In this document: positions 1-6,025 of the stretch, one piece after another
How positions within the stretch are numbered: the first letter of the stretch is position 1
Layout: each line of letters begins with the position of its first letter
NCBI GenBank assembly: GCA_937920085.1
Contig: CALETE010000097.1
Location: 1-6,701 of the forward strand
DNA from: an uncultured Alphaproteobacteria bacterium
GTDB taxonomy: Bacteria; Pseudomonadota; Alphaproteobacteria; Caulobacterales; Caulobacteraceae
Direction of reading: 5' to 3'
DNA: 6,701 bases
Notes under the pieces: generated by a model
What the model saw: only the letters and a program-made list of their open reading frames with translations
Databases searched by the model: none
Told to the model about the DNA's origin: nothing
Program-made: the position numbers and the translations under genes

Positions 1-2
1 CC

Positions 3-1568
3 CTACTCCCACTCAATCGTCCCCGGGGGCTTGCTGGTGACGTCATAGACCACGCGGTTGACGCCCCGGACTTCGTTGATGATCCGGGTGGCGCAGCGGC
101 CTAGCACCTCCCAGGGAAATTCGAAGAAGTCGGCGGTCATGCCATCGGTGGAGGTGACGGCGCGCAGGGCAAGGACATCCTCATAGGTGCGGGCGTCGCC
201 CATGACGCCGACAGTCTTGACCGGCAGGAGGACCGCGAAGGCCTGCCAGATCTTGTCATAGAGGCCGGCCTTGCGGATTTCGTCGAGATAGATGGCGTCG
301 GCCTGTTGCAGGACGGCGACCTTTTCACGGGTGATCTCGCCGGGAATACGGATGGCCAGGCCCGGCCCTGGGAAGGGGTGGCGACCGACGAAGGCAGGCG
401 CCAGGCCCAGCTCAACGCCCAGGGTGCGGACTTCGTCCTTGAACAGCTCGCGCAGGGGCTCCACCAACTTGAGCTTCATATAGTCGGGCAGGCCGCCGAC
501 ATTGTGGTGGCTCTTAATCACCGCCGAGGGGCCACCCCGGGCTGAGACGCTCTCGATGACGTCGGGATAAAGGGTGCCCTGGGCCAGGAAGGCGGCCCCT
601 TCGATCTTGGCGGATTCCTTATCGAAGACGTCGATGAACAGGCGGCCGATGATCTTGCGCTTGGTCTCTGGGTCGGAGACGCCCGCCAGCTCGCCGAGGA
701 AAAGATCGCCAGCCTCTACGTGGATCAAGGGGATGTTGTAGTGATCGCGGAACAGGGTCACCACCTGCTCGGCTTCGTTGTGCCGCAGGAGGCCGGTGTC
801 GACGAAGACGCAGGTCAGCTGATCGCCAATGGCCTCATGGATCAGGACGGCGGCGACAGAGGAGTCTACGCCGCCGGACAGGCCACAGATCACCCTGCCC
901 TCCCCCACCTGGTCGCGGATCTTGGCGACCATTTCCTGGCGGAAGGAGGCCATGGTCCAGTCGCCGCTGAGCCCAGCAATCTTGTGGGTGAAGTTGCGCA
1001 GCATCTGGGCACCGCGGGGGGTGTGGGCCACCTCCGGGTGGAACTGGACGCCATAGAACCGGCGGGCCTCATCGGCAATCACCGCATAGGGGCTGCCCTC
1101 GGAGGCGGCGGCGACGGAGAAGCCCTCTGGAATGGCGGTGATCTTATCCCCATGGCTCATCCAGACGGTTTCCAGGTCGCCCACCTCGCCTAGGCCATCT
1201 AGCAGGGCGCAGGGGCGCTCAATGCGAATCTCGGCCCGGCCAAACTCGCGGGAATGGCCGCTCTCGACCTTGCCGCCCAGCTGTTGGCACAGGGTCATTT
1301 CACCATAGCAAATGCCCAGAACCGGAACGCCTAGCTCAAAGACCTTGGGAGTGACCGAGGGGCTCTCATCCTCATGGACGCTGGCCGGGCCGCCAGACAG
1401 GATCACCGCCTTGGGGGCGAAGGCGTCCAGCATGGGCTCGATCTTGTCGAAGGGATGGATCTCGCAATAGACCCCGCTTTCGCGCAGACGCCGGGCGATC
1501 AGCTGGGTCACCTGGCTGCCGAAATCGACGATCAGGACGCGTTCGTGGGTAGGAGCGGCTTGGGTCAT
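3..1568 (-). CDS. guaA: GMP synthase (glutamine-hydrolysing)
   Basis: Converts XMP to GMP using glutamine and ATP, the last step of cytoplasmic GMP synthesis. The 521-residue frame is complete and of normal family length. An N-terminal class I glutamine amidotransferase domain (about residues 10-197) has the nucleophile elbow GICYG with Cys87 and the catalytic pair in GVQFHPE (His177, Glu179). The ATP pyrophosphatase domain follows, with the P-loop SGGVDSS at 231-237. The C-terminal dimerisation domain has RHPFPGPGLAIRIPGE (396-411) and ends in TSKPPGTIEWE, the usual GuaA terminus. It is the last gene of the guaB-MAPEG-methyltransferase-guaA operon, starting 15 nt after the methyltransferase stop; the upstream Shine-Dalgarno match is weak, so coupling is likely. 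One oddity: the residue two places after GICYG is Met91, where most amidotransferases carry Gln. Identification is from conserved motifs and is very secure. Confidence 0.98.
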   Translation of the reverse strand: MTQAAPTHERVLIVDFGSQVTQLIARRLRESGVYCEIHPFDKIEPMLDAFAPKAVILSGGPASVHEDESPSVTPKVFELGVPVLGICYGEMTLCQQLGGKVESGHSREFGRAEIRIERPCALLDGLGEVGDLETVWMSHGDKITAIPEGFSVAAASEGSPYAVIADEARRFYGVQFHPEVAHTPRGAQMLRNFTHKIAGLSGDWTMASFRQEMVAKIRDQVGEGRVICGLSGGVDSSVAAVLIHEAIGDQLTCVFVDTGLLRHNEAEQVVTLFRDHYNIPLIHVEAGDLFLGELAGVSDPETKRKIIGRLFIDVFDKESAKIEGAAFLAQGTLYPDVIESVSARGGPSAVIKSHHNVGGLPDYMKLKLVEPLRELFKDEVRTLGVELGLAPAFVGRHPFPGPGLAIRIPGEITREKVAVLQQADAIYLDEIRKAGLYDKIWQAFAVLLPVKTVGVMGDARTYEDVLALRAVTSTDGMTADFFEFPWEVLGRCATRIINEVRGVNRVVYDVTSKPPGTIEWE

Positions 1569-1583
1569 GGATGGATGTCCGGG

Positions 1584-2855
1584 CTAGGCTGTCCGCTCCA
1601 TGACCGCCACGAAGAAGCCGTCGGTTCCGGCCGTTCTAGGGGTCAGGCGCAGATAACCCTCAGGGGTCAGGTGCTGAACAAATTGAGCGGTGGCGGGGCG
1701 CACGGCAAAGCCGGGGCAGCGGGCCAGGAAGGCAGAGACCCGGTCCTCGTCCTCTTCGGCCAGGACGGAGCAGGTCACATAGATCATCCGGCCACCGACC
1801 TTGACGAATTTCGAGCCTAGATCGAGGACCGCGTCCTGGTCAGCCTGGCGCTTGGCGAAGGTCTCCTCGCTGAGCCGCCACTTGGTGTCGGGGTGGCGGC
1901 GCCAGGCGCCCGAGCCCGAGCACGGGGCGTCGATGAAGACCACGTCCATGCGGCTATCGAGGCCCTTCAGCGCATCGTCATGGACCGGCGAGCGGATCTG
2001 CAGATTACGCACCCCCGCCCGGTCGCCCCGGCGGATGGTATCGGCCAGGCGTCGGGCCTCGCTGTCATAGGCGTAGATCTGGCCGGTATTGCCCATGGCC
2101 GCGGCCAGGGCCAGGGTCTTGCCCCCGCCCCCGGCGCAGAGGTCGAGCACCTGGGCCCCCTTCACGTCGCCGGCGCAGGCCGCAGCGATCTGCGAGCCCA
2201 GATCCTGAACCTCGAACCAGCCCTTGGAAAAGGCCGGAATGGTCTCCACAGACCCTGCCCGCTCAGAGGCAGCCGGGGCTGGAATACGCAGGGCGGTTTC
2301 CAGGTCCGGCAGGGCCTGCGCATTGAGCGGCGATGTGGCCTTGAGCGCCCGGGCCGGATCGGTCTTCAGGGTATTGACCCGCAGGTCCACCGGTGCCCGC
2401 TCGGACAGGGCGGCCCCCTCCTCCGCAGCCTGCGCGCCGAACACCCGCAGGAAGGAGGGCTCCAGCCAGGCCGGGAAGTCCCCCTGGACGCTGGCCGGGG
2501 CGTCGGCCAGGGCGATGGGGGCTGTCAGCGTCGCCCGCTCGGCCTCGGTCAGGGGGCCATGGCCGTGGAATTCTTCGGCCACGGCTTCGGCGATGCGATC
2601 CAGGGACCAGCCCCACTCATAGGCCAGGACCCCGAGAATGGCGGCACGGGGGCTGTCGTCGCCCATCTGCCAACCGATAGACCGGCGGCGGCGCAGGGCA
2701 TCCAGGGCCAGGCCCGAGACATAGGCACGATCCTTGGACCCCGCATAGCGAGCCCCCTCGCCCCAGTTCTTGAGCGCCATTCGAATAGGTTTGTGACGGG
2801 TTTCGACGTCTGTCAGAACCTCGATCGCCGCAGTCACTCGGCCGCCGTCACGCAA
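1584..2855 (-). CDS. RsmB/NOP-family class I SAM-dependent rRNA m5C methyltransferase
   Basis: Likely transfers a methyl group from S-adenosylmethionine to C5 of a cytosine in rRNA (RsmB/NOP2/Sun family). The 423 residues carry RVNTLK (159-164), EVQDLGSQ (215-222), the SAM motif I VLDLCAGGGGKT (236-247), the acidic ribose-binding Asp264, motif IV DAPCSGSG (309-316, Cys312) and motif VI TCS (361-363, Cys362); the last two supply the paired cysteines typical of m5C enzymes. The N-terminal 130 residues are helical in character and could correspond to the NusB-like RNA-binding part of RsmB, but I cannot confirm that. The start is TTG: a GAGG (2863-2866) overlapping the MAPEG stop codon lies 7 nt upstream. 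A GTG at 2837 is a possible alternative with a poorer ribosome site. The frame sits 9 nt after the MAPEG gene and 15 nt before guaA. The target base is not deducible from sequence. Confidence 0.93.
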   Translation of the reverse strand: MRDGGRVTAAIEVLTDVETRHKPIRMALKNWGEGARYAGSKDRAYVSGLALDALRRRRSIGWQMGDDSPRAAILGVLAYEWGWSLDRIAEAVAEEFHGHGPLTEAERATLTAPIALADAPASVQGDFPAWLEPSFLRVFGAQAAEEGAALSERAPVDLRVNTLKTDPARALKATSPLNAQALPDLETALRIPAPAASERAGSVETIPAFSKGWFEVQDLGSQIAAACAGDVKGAQVLDLCAGGGGKTLALAAAMGNTGQIYAYDSEARRLADTIRRGDRAGVRNLQIRSPVHDDALKGLDSRMDVVFIDAPCSGSGAWRRHPDTKWRLSEETFAKRQADQDAVLDLGSKFVKVGGRMIYVTCSVLAEEDEDRVSAFLARCPGFAVRPATAQFVQHLTPEGYLRLTPRTAGTDGFFVAVMERTA

Positions 2856-2864
2856 AGGGTAACC

Positions 2865-3263
2865 TCACAGAAAGATCGCCGAAACGACCATCAGGGTGCC
2901 GGTAAAGGCGATGAACCAGACCAGGGTCCGGGTCCAGGGAATGGACAGATAGTACATGGCTGGATGCAGGGCCCGACCAATCACATAGAGCCCAGAGCCC
3001 CACAGGGTGACGGGGCCGGTCTTGGCCAGCAGATAGACCAGCACCACCGCTGCGGCATGAAGGGGGAAGGTCTCTTGGAAGTTCCGGAAGGACCTGGCCA
3101 GACGGCCAGCGCCGCCCGACAGGGGGCTTGGCTCGTCCTGCGGACCCCGGCCCCATTCCAGACCCTGCTGAAGGCGCGCAGCGACCGTGGCCCATAGCAA
3201 CTGGACCACGCCCACCAAGACGGCACAGCCCAAGAGGAGCAGTTCAGGTGAGGCTTTCAGCAT
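2865..3263 (-). CDS. MAPEG-family small integral membrane protein
   Basis: A 132-residue very hydrophobic protein with four predicted membrane spans at about residues 5-27, 67-84, 86-105 and 112-131. The loop after the first span is polar and contains the family-like pattern GRGPQDEPSPLSG (38-50) followed by RSFRNFQETFPLH (57-69), in which the Arg-Asn-x-x-Glu arrangement is characteristic of MAPEG proteins (membrane-associated proteins in eicosanoid and glutathione metabolism). A second conserved stretch is GRALHPAMYYLS (96-107). Bacterial members of this branch have no firmly assigned substrate, so a glutathione-linked role is only a family guess. Its ATG overlaps the guaB stop by one base (TGATG), and there is no good independent ribosome site, so it is probably translated by coupling to guaB. 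It ends 9 nt before the methyltransferase start. Confidence 0.88.
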   Translation of the reverse strand: MLKASPELLLLGCAVLVGVVQLLWATVAARLQQGLEWGRGPQDEPSPLSGGAGRLARSFRNFQETFPLHAAAVVLVYLLAKTGPVTLWGSGLYVIGRALHPAMYYLSIPWTRTLVWFIAFTGTLMVVSAIFL

Positions 3264-4723
3264 CAGACCGGGCTCGTATAATTGGGGGCTTCACGGGTCA
3301 TCATCACGTCGTGCACATGGCTTTCGCGCAAGCCCGCCCCGGTAATGCGGATGAACCGGGCCTTGTCCTGGAAGGACACGATATCCGGAGCGCCGGTATA
3401 GCCCATGGCTGCACGCAGGCCGCCAACCATTTGGTGCAGAATGCCGCTGATCGGACCCTTATAGGCCACCTGCCCCTCAATGCCTTCCGGCACCAATTTC
3501 AGAGTGGAAACTTCCTTTTGGAAATAGCGGTCGGCAGAGCCATTGGCCATGGCCCCCAGGGAGCCCATGCCACGATAGGCCTTGTAGGACCGGCCCTGGT
3601 AGAGGAAGACCTCGCCGGGCGCTTCATCCGTGCCAGCGAAGGCTGAACCCATCATGGCCACAGAGGCGCCCATGGCGATGGCCTTGGCAAAGTCGCCGGA
3701 ATACTTGATCCCGCCGTCAGCAATGACCGGAACCCCTGTGCCCCGGGCGGCGCGGACGGCGTCGGCGATGGCGGTCAGCTGGGGAACCCCGACACCGGCG
3801 ACAATGCGGGTGGTGCAGATGGAGCCTGGGCCAATGCCGACCTTGACCGAGTCTGCGCCCGCATCGATCAGGGCCCGGGCCCCGTCATAGGTGGCCACAT
3901 TGCCAGCAATGATCTGAACCTTGTTGGCTTCCCGGCGCAGGCGCCCAACGGCCTTGGCGACATCGGAATTGTGGCCATGGGCGGTGTCGATCACCACCAC
4001 GTCCACACCGGCATCCACCAGGGCCATGGACCGCTCAAAGCCCGGATCGCCCACTGTGGAGGCCGCACCCACCAGCAGCCGGCCCTGGCCATCCTTGGCG
4101 GCCAGGGGGTGGGCCTGGGCCTTTTCCATGTCCTTGACGGTGATCAGGCCGACGGCGCGATAGGCCTCGTCCACCACGATCAACCGCTCGATCTTGTGTC
4201 GGCGCAGCAGGTCCCTGGCCTCGGCCTGGGTGCAGCCTTCGCGCACTGTGATCAGGTTTTCCGAAGTCATCAGGGTTTTAGCCGGGGCGTCGGAGGAGCC
4301 CTCGAACCGCATGTCACGATTGGTGAGAATGCCCACCAGCTTGCCCGAGCCGGGCTCAACCACCGGGAAGCCGGAAATCCGCCGCCGCGCCTTGATCTCC
4401 AGCACTTCGCGCAGGGGGGTCTCGGGATTGATGGTCATCGGATTGATGACCATGCCGCTTTCATAGCGTTTGACTTCGCGAACCTGGTCGGCCTGTTCCT
4501 CGACCGTCAGATTGCGGTGCAGAATGCCCATGCCGCCCGACTGGGCCATGGCGATGGCCAGCCGACTTTCGGTGACCGTATCCATCGCCGCCGAGACGAT
4601 GGGGATGTTCAGACTGATTTCGCGGGTGAACCTTGTGGTGGTGTCGACCTGCGTCGGCATGACGTCAGACGCGCCGGGTTCCAGCAAAACGTCGTCGAAG
4701 GTGAGCCCTTCGCGAATCTCCAT
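3263..4723 (-). CDS. guaB: IMP dehydrogenase
   Basis: Oxidises IMP to XMP with NAD+, the committed step towards guanine nucleotides; GuaA, three genes on, completes the route. In the preferred 486-residue form the catalytic loop GPGSICTTR places the nucleophile at Cys303. A pair of CBS domains (about 90-200) interrupts the TIM barrel, and YRGMGSLGAM (about 383-392) is the mobile-flap region. IADGGIKYSGD (about 334-344) is the phosphate-binding stretch. The start is chosen at 4723 because GGAG (4730-4733) lies 6 nt upstream and gives the usual N-terminus MEIREGLTFDDVLL. An in-frame ATG at 4735 would add MEHL, but it has no ribosome site and lies almost at the predicted transcription start. The first 195 nt of the longer frame, plus 65 nt upstream, are duplicated at 5766-6025. 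Identification is very secure; only the exact start is inferred. Confidence 0.97.
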   Translation of the reverse strand: MEIREGLTFDDVLLEPGASDVMPTQVDTTTRFTREISLNIPIVSAAMDTVTESRLAIAMAQSGGMGILHRNLTVEEQADQVREVKRYESGMVINPMTINPETPLREVLEIKARRRISGFPVVEPGSGKLVGILTNRDMRFEGSSDAPAKTLMTSENLITVREGCTQAEARDLLRRHKIERLIVVDEAYRAVGLITVKDMEKAQAHPLAAKDGQGRLLVGAASTVGDPGFERSMALVDAGVDVVVIDTAHGHNSDVAKAVGRLRREANKVQIIAGNVATYDGARALIDAGADSVKVGIGPGSICTTRIVAGVGVPQLTAIADAVRAARGTGVPVIADGGIKYSGDFAKAIAMGASVAMMGSAFAGTDEAPGEVFLYQGRSYKAYRGMGSLGAMANGSADRYFQKEVSTLKLVPEGIEGQVAYKGPISGILHQMVGGLRAAMGYTGAPDIVSFQDKARFIRITGAGLRESHVHDVMMTREAPNYTSPV

Positions 4724-4729
4724 GAGATG

Positions 4730-4733
4730 CTCC
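4730..4733 (-). promoter_or_regulatory. Ribosome-binding site that decides the guaB start
   Basis: GGAG on the minus strand, 6 nt before the ATG at 4723-4721. It lies inside the four extra codons that the ATG at 4735 would add, so that upstream ATG would have to be read without a Shine-Dalgarno sequence. This supports the 486-residue GuaB. Confidence 0.65.
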
Positions 4734-4748
4734 ATTTTGCGAGCCGCG

Positions 4749-4776
4749 TATAAAGCGTTCGGGGGGTATGGGGCAA
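4749..4776 (-). promoter_or_regulatory. Predicted sigma70-type promoter of the guaB operon
   Basis: On the minus strand TTGCCC (4776-4771) is followed after 16 nt by TTTATA (4754-4749); TTATAC with a 17-nt spacer is an equivalent reading. Transcription would begin near 4740, giving a leader of under 20 nt before the 4723 start, which leaves no room for a riboswitch. The -35 resembles the alphaproteobacterial TTGAC-type box only in its first three bases, so this is a prediction from spacing and position. Confidence 0.5.
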
Positions 4777-4800
4777 GGGCTTGATCGGAGATTGCGGGCC

Positions 4801-4861
4801 GGTAAAGGAAAACGGTGATAGGTTCAGTATTCCCCCGTTTTTAGTTAGAGCAAACCGGGCC
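4801..4861. repeat. Short dispersed repeat R, left copy
   Basis: Aligned without gaps at an offset of 720 nt with 5521-5581. The core from 4821 (GGTTCAGTATTCCCC onwards) matches at 36 of 41 positions, and the preceding 20 nt at 14 of 20. It begins exactly where the 260-bp guaB repeat ends. Internal GGTT/AACC and GTTT/AAAC pairings suggest a structured or mobile-element-end origin. I do not recognise a named family. Confidence 0.6.
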
Positions 4862-4870
4862 ACAATCGGG

Positions 4871-4899
4871 TTGCGCGAGACCGCTTCACACTGTAAAAT
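4871..4899 (+). promoter_or_regulatory. Predicted promoter of the lipocalin-like gene
   Basis: TTGCGC (4871-4876), a 17-nt spacer, then TAAAAT (4894-4899), a five-of-six match to the -10 consensus. Transcription would start near 4906, leaving a leader of about 38 nt before the GTG at 4944. The TTG codons at 4899 and 4902 fall in or next to the -10 box and so cannot be the translated start of this transcript. Confidence 0.45.
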
Positions 4900-4943
4900 T
4901 GTTGCCACTTAGTCCCTTCTTCGAATCCATCTGGGGAACATCA

Positions 4944-5492
4944 GTGAAAAGGCAATTCCGCTTGACCCTGTCTCGCCGCGTCGCGTTCGCGCTCTGCTTC
5001 GTGCTAGCTACCCCGGCGCTGGGTGCCGAACTCGCCAATAGCACTGCAGCCACCCCCAAGGCCGCCGCTGCAGCCAAGGCGCTGACCGGCACCTGGGAGA
5101 TCGTGCGATACGAGAGCCGCAAGCCCGATGGCAGTGTCGAACTGCTCTTTGGCCCGCACCCAAAGGGCTATTTTATCTATGATCCCACCGGGCATCTGAG
5201 TGTCCAGTTCATGCGCACCCCGCCGACCCCGAACTTTGCCGCTGGTGACGACAAGGGAACTGACACCGAGGTGCGCGGTGCATATGATGGCTATTTCGGC
5301 TATTTCGGCACGTGGCGGATCACCGACGACGCCACAGCCGTTATCCATGTCGTCGAAGGCTCGCTAAAGCCCAGCTATACAGGCACAGACCAGCCGCGGC
5401 CCTTCACTCTCAATGGCGACACGCTGATCATCCGCCCGACGCCGACAAAGGATGGTACAACCTATTATCGCGAACTGCACCGCGTCCGCTGA
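4944..5492 (+). CDS. Secreted lipocalin-like domain protein
   Basis: A 182-residue protein from a GTG start, preceded by GGGGAA (4933-4938). The N-terminus is a clear signal peptide: basic KRQFRLTLSRR, then hydrophobic VAFALCFVLATPALG, with probable cleavage after Gly27 (Ala at -3), so the mature protein should be periplasmic or exported. After an Ala-rich linker (28-46) comes a lipocalin-like beta-barrel domain. It opens with LTGTWEIVRYES (47-58), and GPHPKGYFIYDPTGHLSVQ (70-88) and VVEGSLKPSYTGTDQPR (136-152) follow; these resemble the Lipocalin_5 type found as single-domain bacterial proteins of unknown ligand. The frame could be opened 15 codons earlier at TTG 4899, but that overlaps the predicted -10 box. 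The gene is divergent from guaB and lies inside the segment bounded by the duplicated guaB 5' ends. Its function and ligand are unknown. Confidence 0.85.
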   Translation: MKRQFRLTLSRRVAFALCFVLATPALGAELANSTAATPKAAAAAKALTGTWEIVRYESRKPDGSVELLFGPHPKGYFIYDPTGHLSVQFMRTPPTPNFAAGDDKGTDTEVRGAYDGYFGYFGTWRITDDATAVIHVVEGSLKPSYTGTDQPRPFTLNGDTLIIRPTPTKDGTTYYRELHRVR

Positions 5493-5520
5493 TCAGGCGA
5501 ACAGCCAGCCGCTCGAACGG

Positions 5521-5581
5521 GGAAAACGACTACGGTGCCAGGTTCAGTATTCCCCAGTTTCTAGTTCGAACAAACCTGGCC
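5521..5581. repeat. Short dispersed repeat R, right copy
   Basis: Right partner of 4801-4861, starting 28 nt after the lipocalin stop codon. Together the two copies bracket the lipocalin gene as imperfect direct repeats (about 50 of 61 positions identical). This copy has the better-preserved inverted repeat (5537-5580). A degenerate inverted match to its left part (16 of 23 positions) appears at 5681-5703. Confidence 0.6.
5537..5580. repeat. 8-bp inverted repeat within R
   Basis: GCCAGGTT (5537-5544) and AACCTGGC (5573-5580) are perfect inverted arms around a 28-nt loop that itself holds the palindrome GTTCGAAC. It lies 44 nt after the lipocalin stop and could fold in RNA, but there is no following T-run, so I do not call it an intrinsic terminator. 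In the left copy only 4 bp of the arms remain (4821-4824 with 4853-4856). Confidence 0.5.
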
Positions 5582-5765
5582 GCTGCCCAGGATTTACGGC
5601 CTTGTTTAGCCCTGGCGCGTCGGACCTCAGAGCGGGGTCACGGTCACACGCCAGATTTTGCAGGCCTGAACATTGTGATGACCAGGGGAGTATTGGATCT
5701 GCCACCAAATTCCCAGCTTGAAGAGGGATAGGCCTGCGATGCCCGCTAGGCCATCCTACTCGCCG
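5582..5765. other. Non-coding stretch between repeat R and the guaB fragment
   Basis: No gene is recognisable on either strand; the only open frames run in from the guaB fragment or from out-of-frame readings of the lipocalin gene. The one structure seen is 5681-5703 (ACCAGGGGAGTATTGG onwards), a degenerate reverse-complement match to the left part of repeat R. This suggests that 5537-5703 may be the remnant of a small element with inverted ends. That is weak evidence. Confidence 0.35.
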
Positions 5766-5960
5766 CTGGGCCACGGCGATGGCCAGCCGACTTTCGGTGA
5801 CCGTATCCATCGCCGCCGAGACGATGGGGATGTTCAGACTGATTTCGCGGGTGAACCTTGTGGTGGTGTCGACCTGCGTCAGCATGACGTCAGACGCGCC
5901 GAGTTCGATCAAAACGTCGTCGAAGGTGAGCCCTTCGCGAATCTCCGTGAGATACTCCAT
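5766..5960 (-). pseudogene. guaB: Truncated guaB fragment (first 65 codons only)
   Basis: Translates as an IMP dehydrogenase N-terminus equal to residues 1-65 of the longer guaB frame, then runs out of homology. It lacks the CBS domains, the catalytic cysteine loop and the flap, so it cannot be an enzyme. Six codons differ from the intact copy and all six change the amino acid: His3 to Tyr, Met5 to Thr, Leu18 to Ile, Pro20 to Leu, Pro27 to Leu and Met63 to Val. The Met5 change removes the start codon preferred for real guaB, although the upstream ATG and GGAG remain. The frame stays open into unrelated DNA as far as 5544, which would make a 138-residue hybrid. An automated caller could mislabel that hybrid as IMP dehydrogenase. 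Best read as a decaying duplicate. Confidence 0.88.
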
Positions 5961-5973
5961 TTTGCGAGCCGCG

Positions 5974-6001
5974 TATGAAGCGTTCAGGGGGTATGGGGCA
6001 A
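5974..6001 (-). promoter_or_regulatory. Duplicated, weakened guaB promoter
   Basis: Copy of the guaB promoter: the -35 TTGCCC (6001-5996) is unchanged, but the -10 TTTATA has become TTCATA (5979-5974). If still active it would transcribe leftwards through the guaB fragment and towards the lipocalin gene, antisense to it. Confidence 0.35.
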
Positions 6002-6025
6002 GGGCTTGATCGGAGATTGCAGGCC

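Larger units (their letters stand above)
4541..4800. repeat. 260-bp direct repeat, copy A (functional guaB 5' end and promoter)
   Basis: This block matches 5766-6025 at a constant offset of 1225 nt with 10 mismatches and no gaps (about 96% identity). It covers the first 65 codons of the longer guaB frame, the start region, the promoter and about 24 nt beyond the -35 box. The match stops abruptly at both ends: just past the Gln65 codon on the left and at GGGCC on the right. Copy A joins the intact guaB and keeps the conserved residues, so it is taken as the functional copy. Confidence 0.95.
5766..6025. repeat. 260-bp direct repeat, copy B (displaced guaB 5' end and promoter)
   Basis: Second copy of 4541-4800, same orientation, 10 substitutions and no gaps. 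Seven of the substitutions lie in the coding part and three in the promoter part. On its left it joins unrelated sequence exactly at the Gln65 codon; on its right it continues into sequence not found upstream of copy A. Confidence 0.95.

Noticed and set aside
1893..3197. Long plus-strand open frame (434 codons) opposite the methyltransferase and MAPEG genes
   Set aside because: It is antisense to two clearly identified genes, has low-complexity Gly/Arg/Gln-rich composition and no recognisable domain; it is a by-product of high G+C coding DNA.
3971..4753. Plus-strand open frame of 260 codons opposite guaB
   Set aside because: It is a shadow of guaB codons with no known motif. Part of it reappears at 5718-5978 only because the guaB DNA itself is duplicated.
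4736..4800. Purine-type riboswitch ahead of guaB
   Set aside because: The predicted transcription start leaves a leader of under 20 nt, too short for any known aptamer.
4899..4943. TTG start adding 15 residues to the lipocalin-like protein
   Set aside because: The codon overlaps the predicted -10 box, the extra residues precede an otherwise normal signal peptide, and GTG 4944 has a nearby GGGGAA.
5537..5580. Intrinsic terminator after the lipocalin gene
   Set aside because: The arms are 8 bp with a 28-nt loop and no T-run follows on either strand.
4801..5581. Lipocalin gene as an integron cassette bounded by attC sites
   Set aside because: The flanking repeats lack the GTTRRRY/RYYYAAC core pair of attC sites, and no integrase is present in the window.
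5544..5960. A 138-residue minus-strand protein starting like IMP dehydrogenase
   Set aside because: Only 65 residues are guaB-derived, all codon changes in them are non-synonymous, and the rest reads unrelated non-coding DNA including repeat R.
4541..6025. Transposon insertion with the guaB blocks as target-site duplications
   Set aside because: A 260-bp target duplication is far longer than transposases make, and no transposase gene is present; single-crossover integration or unequal recombination explains it better.
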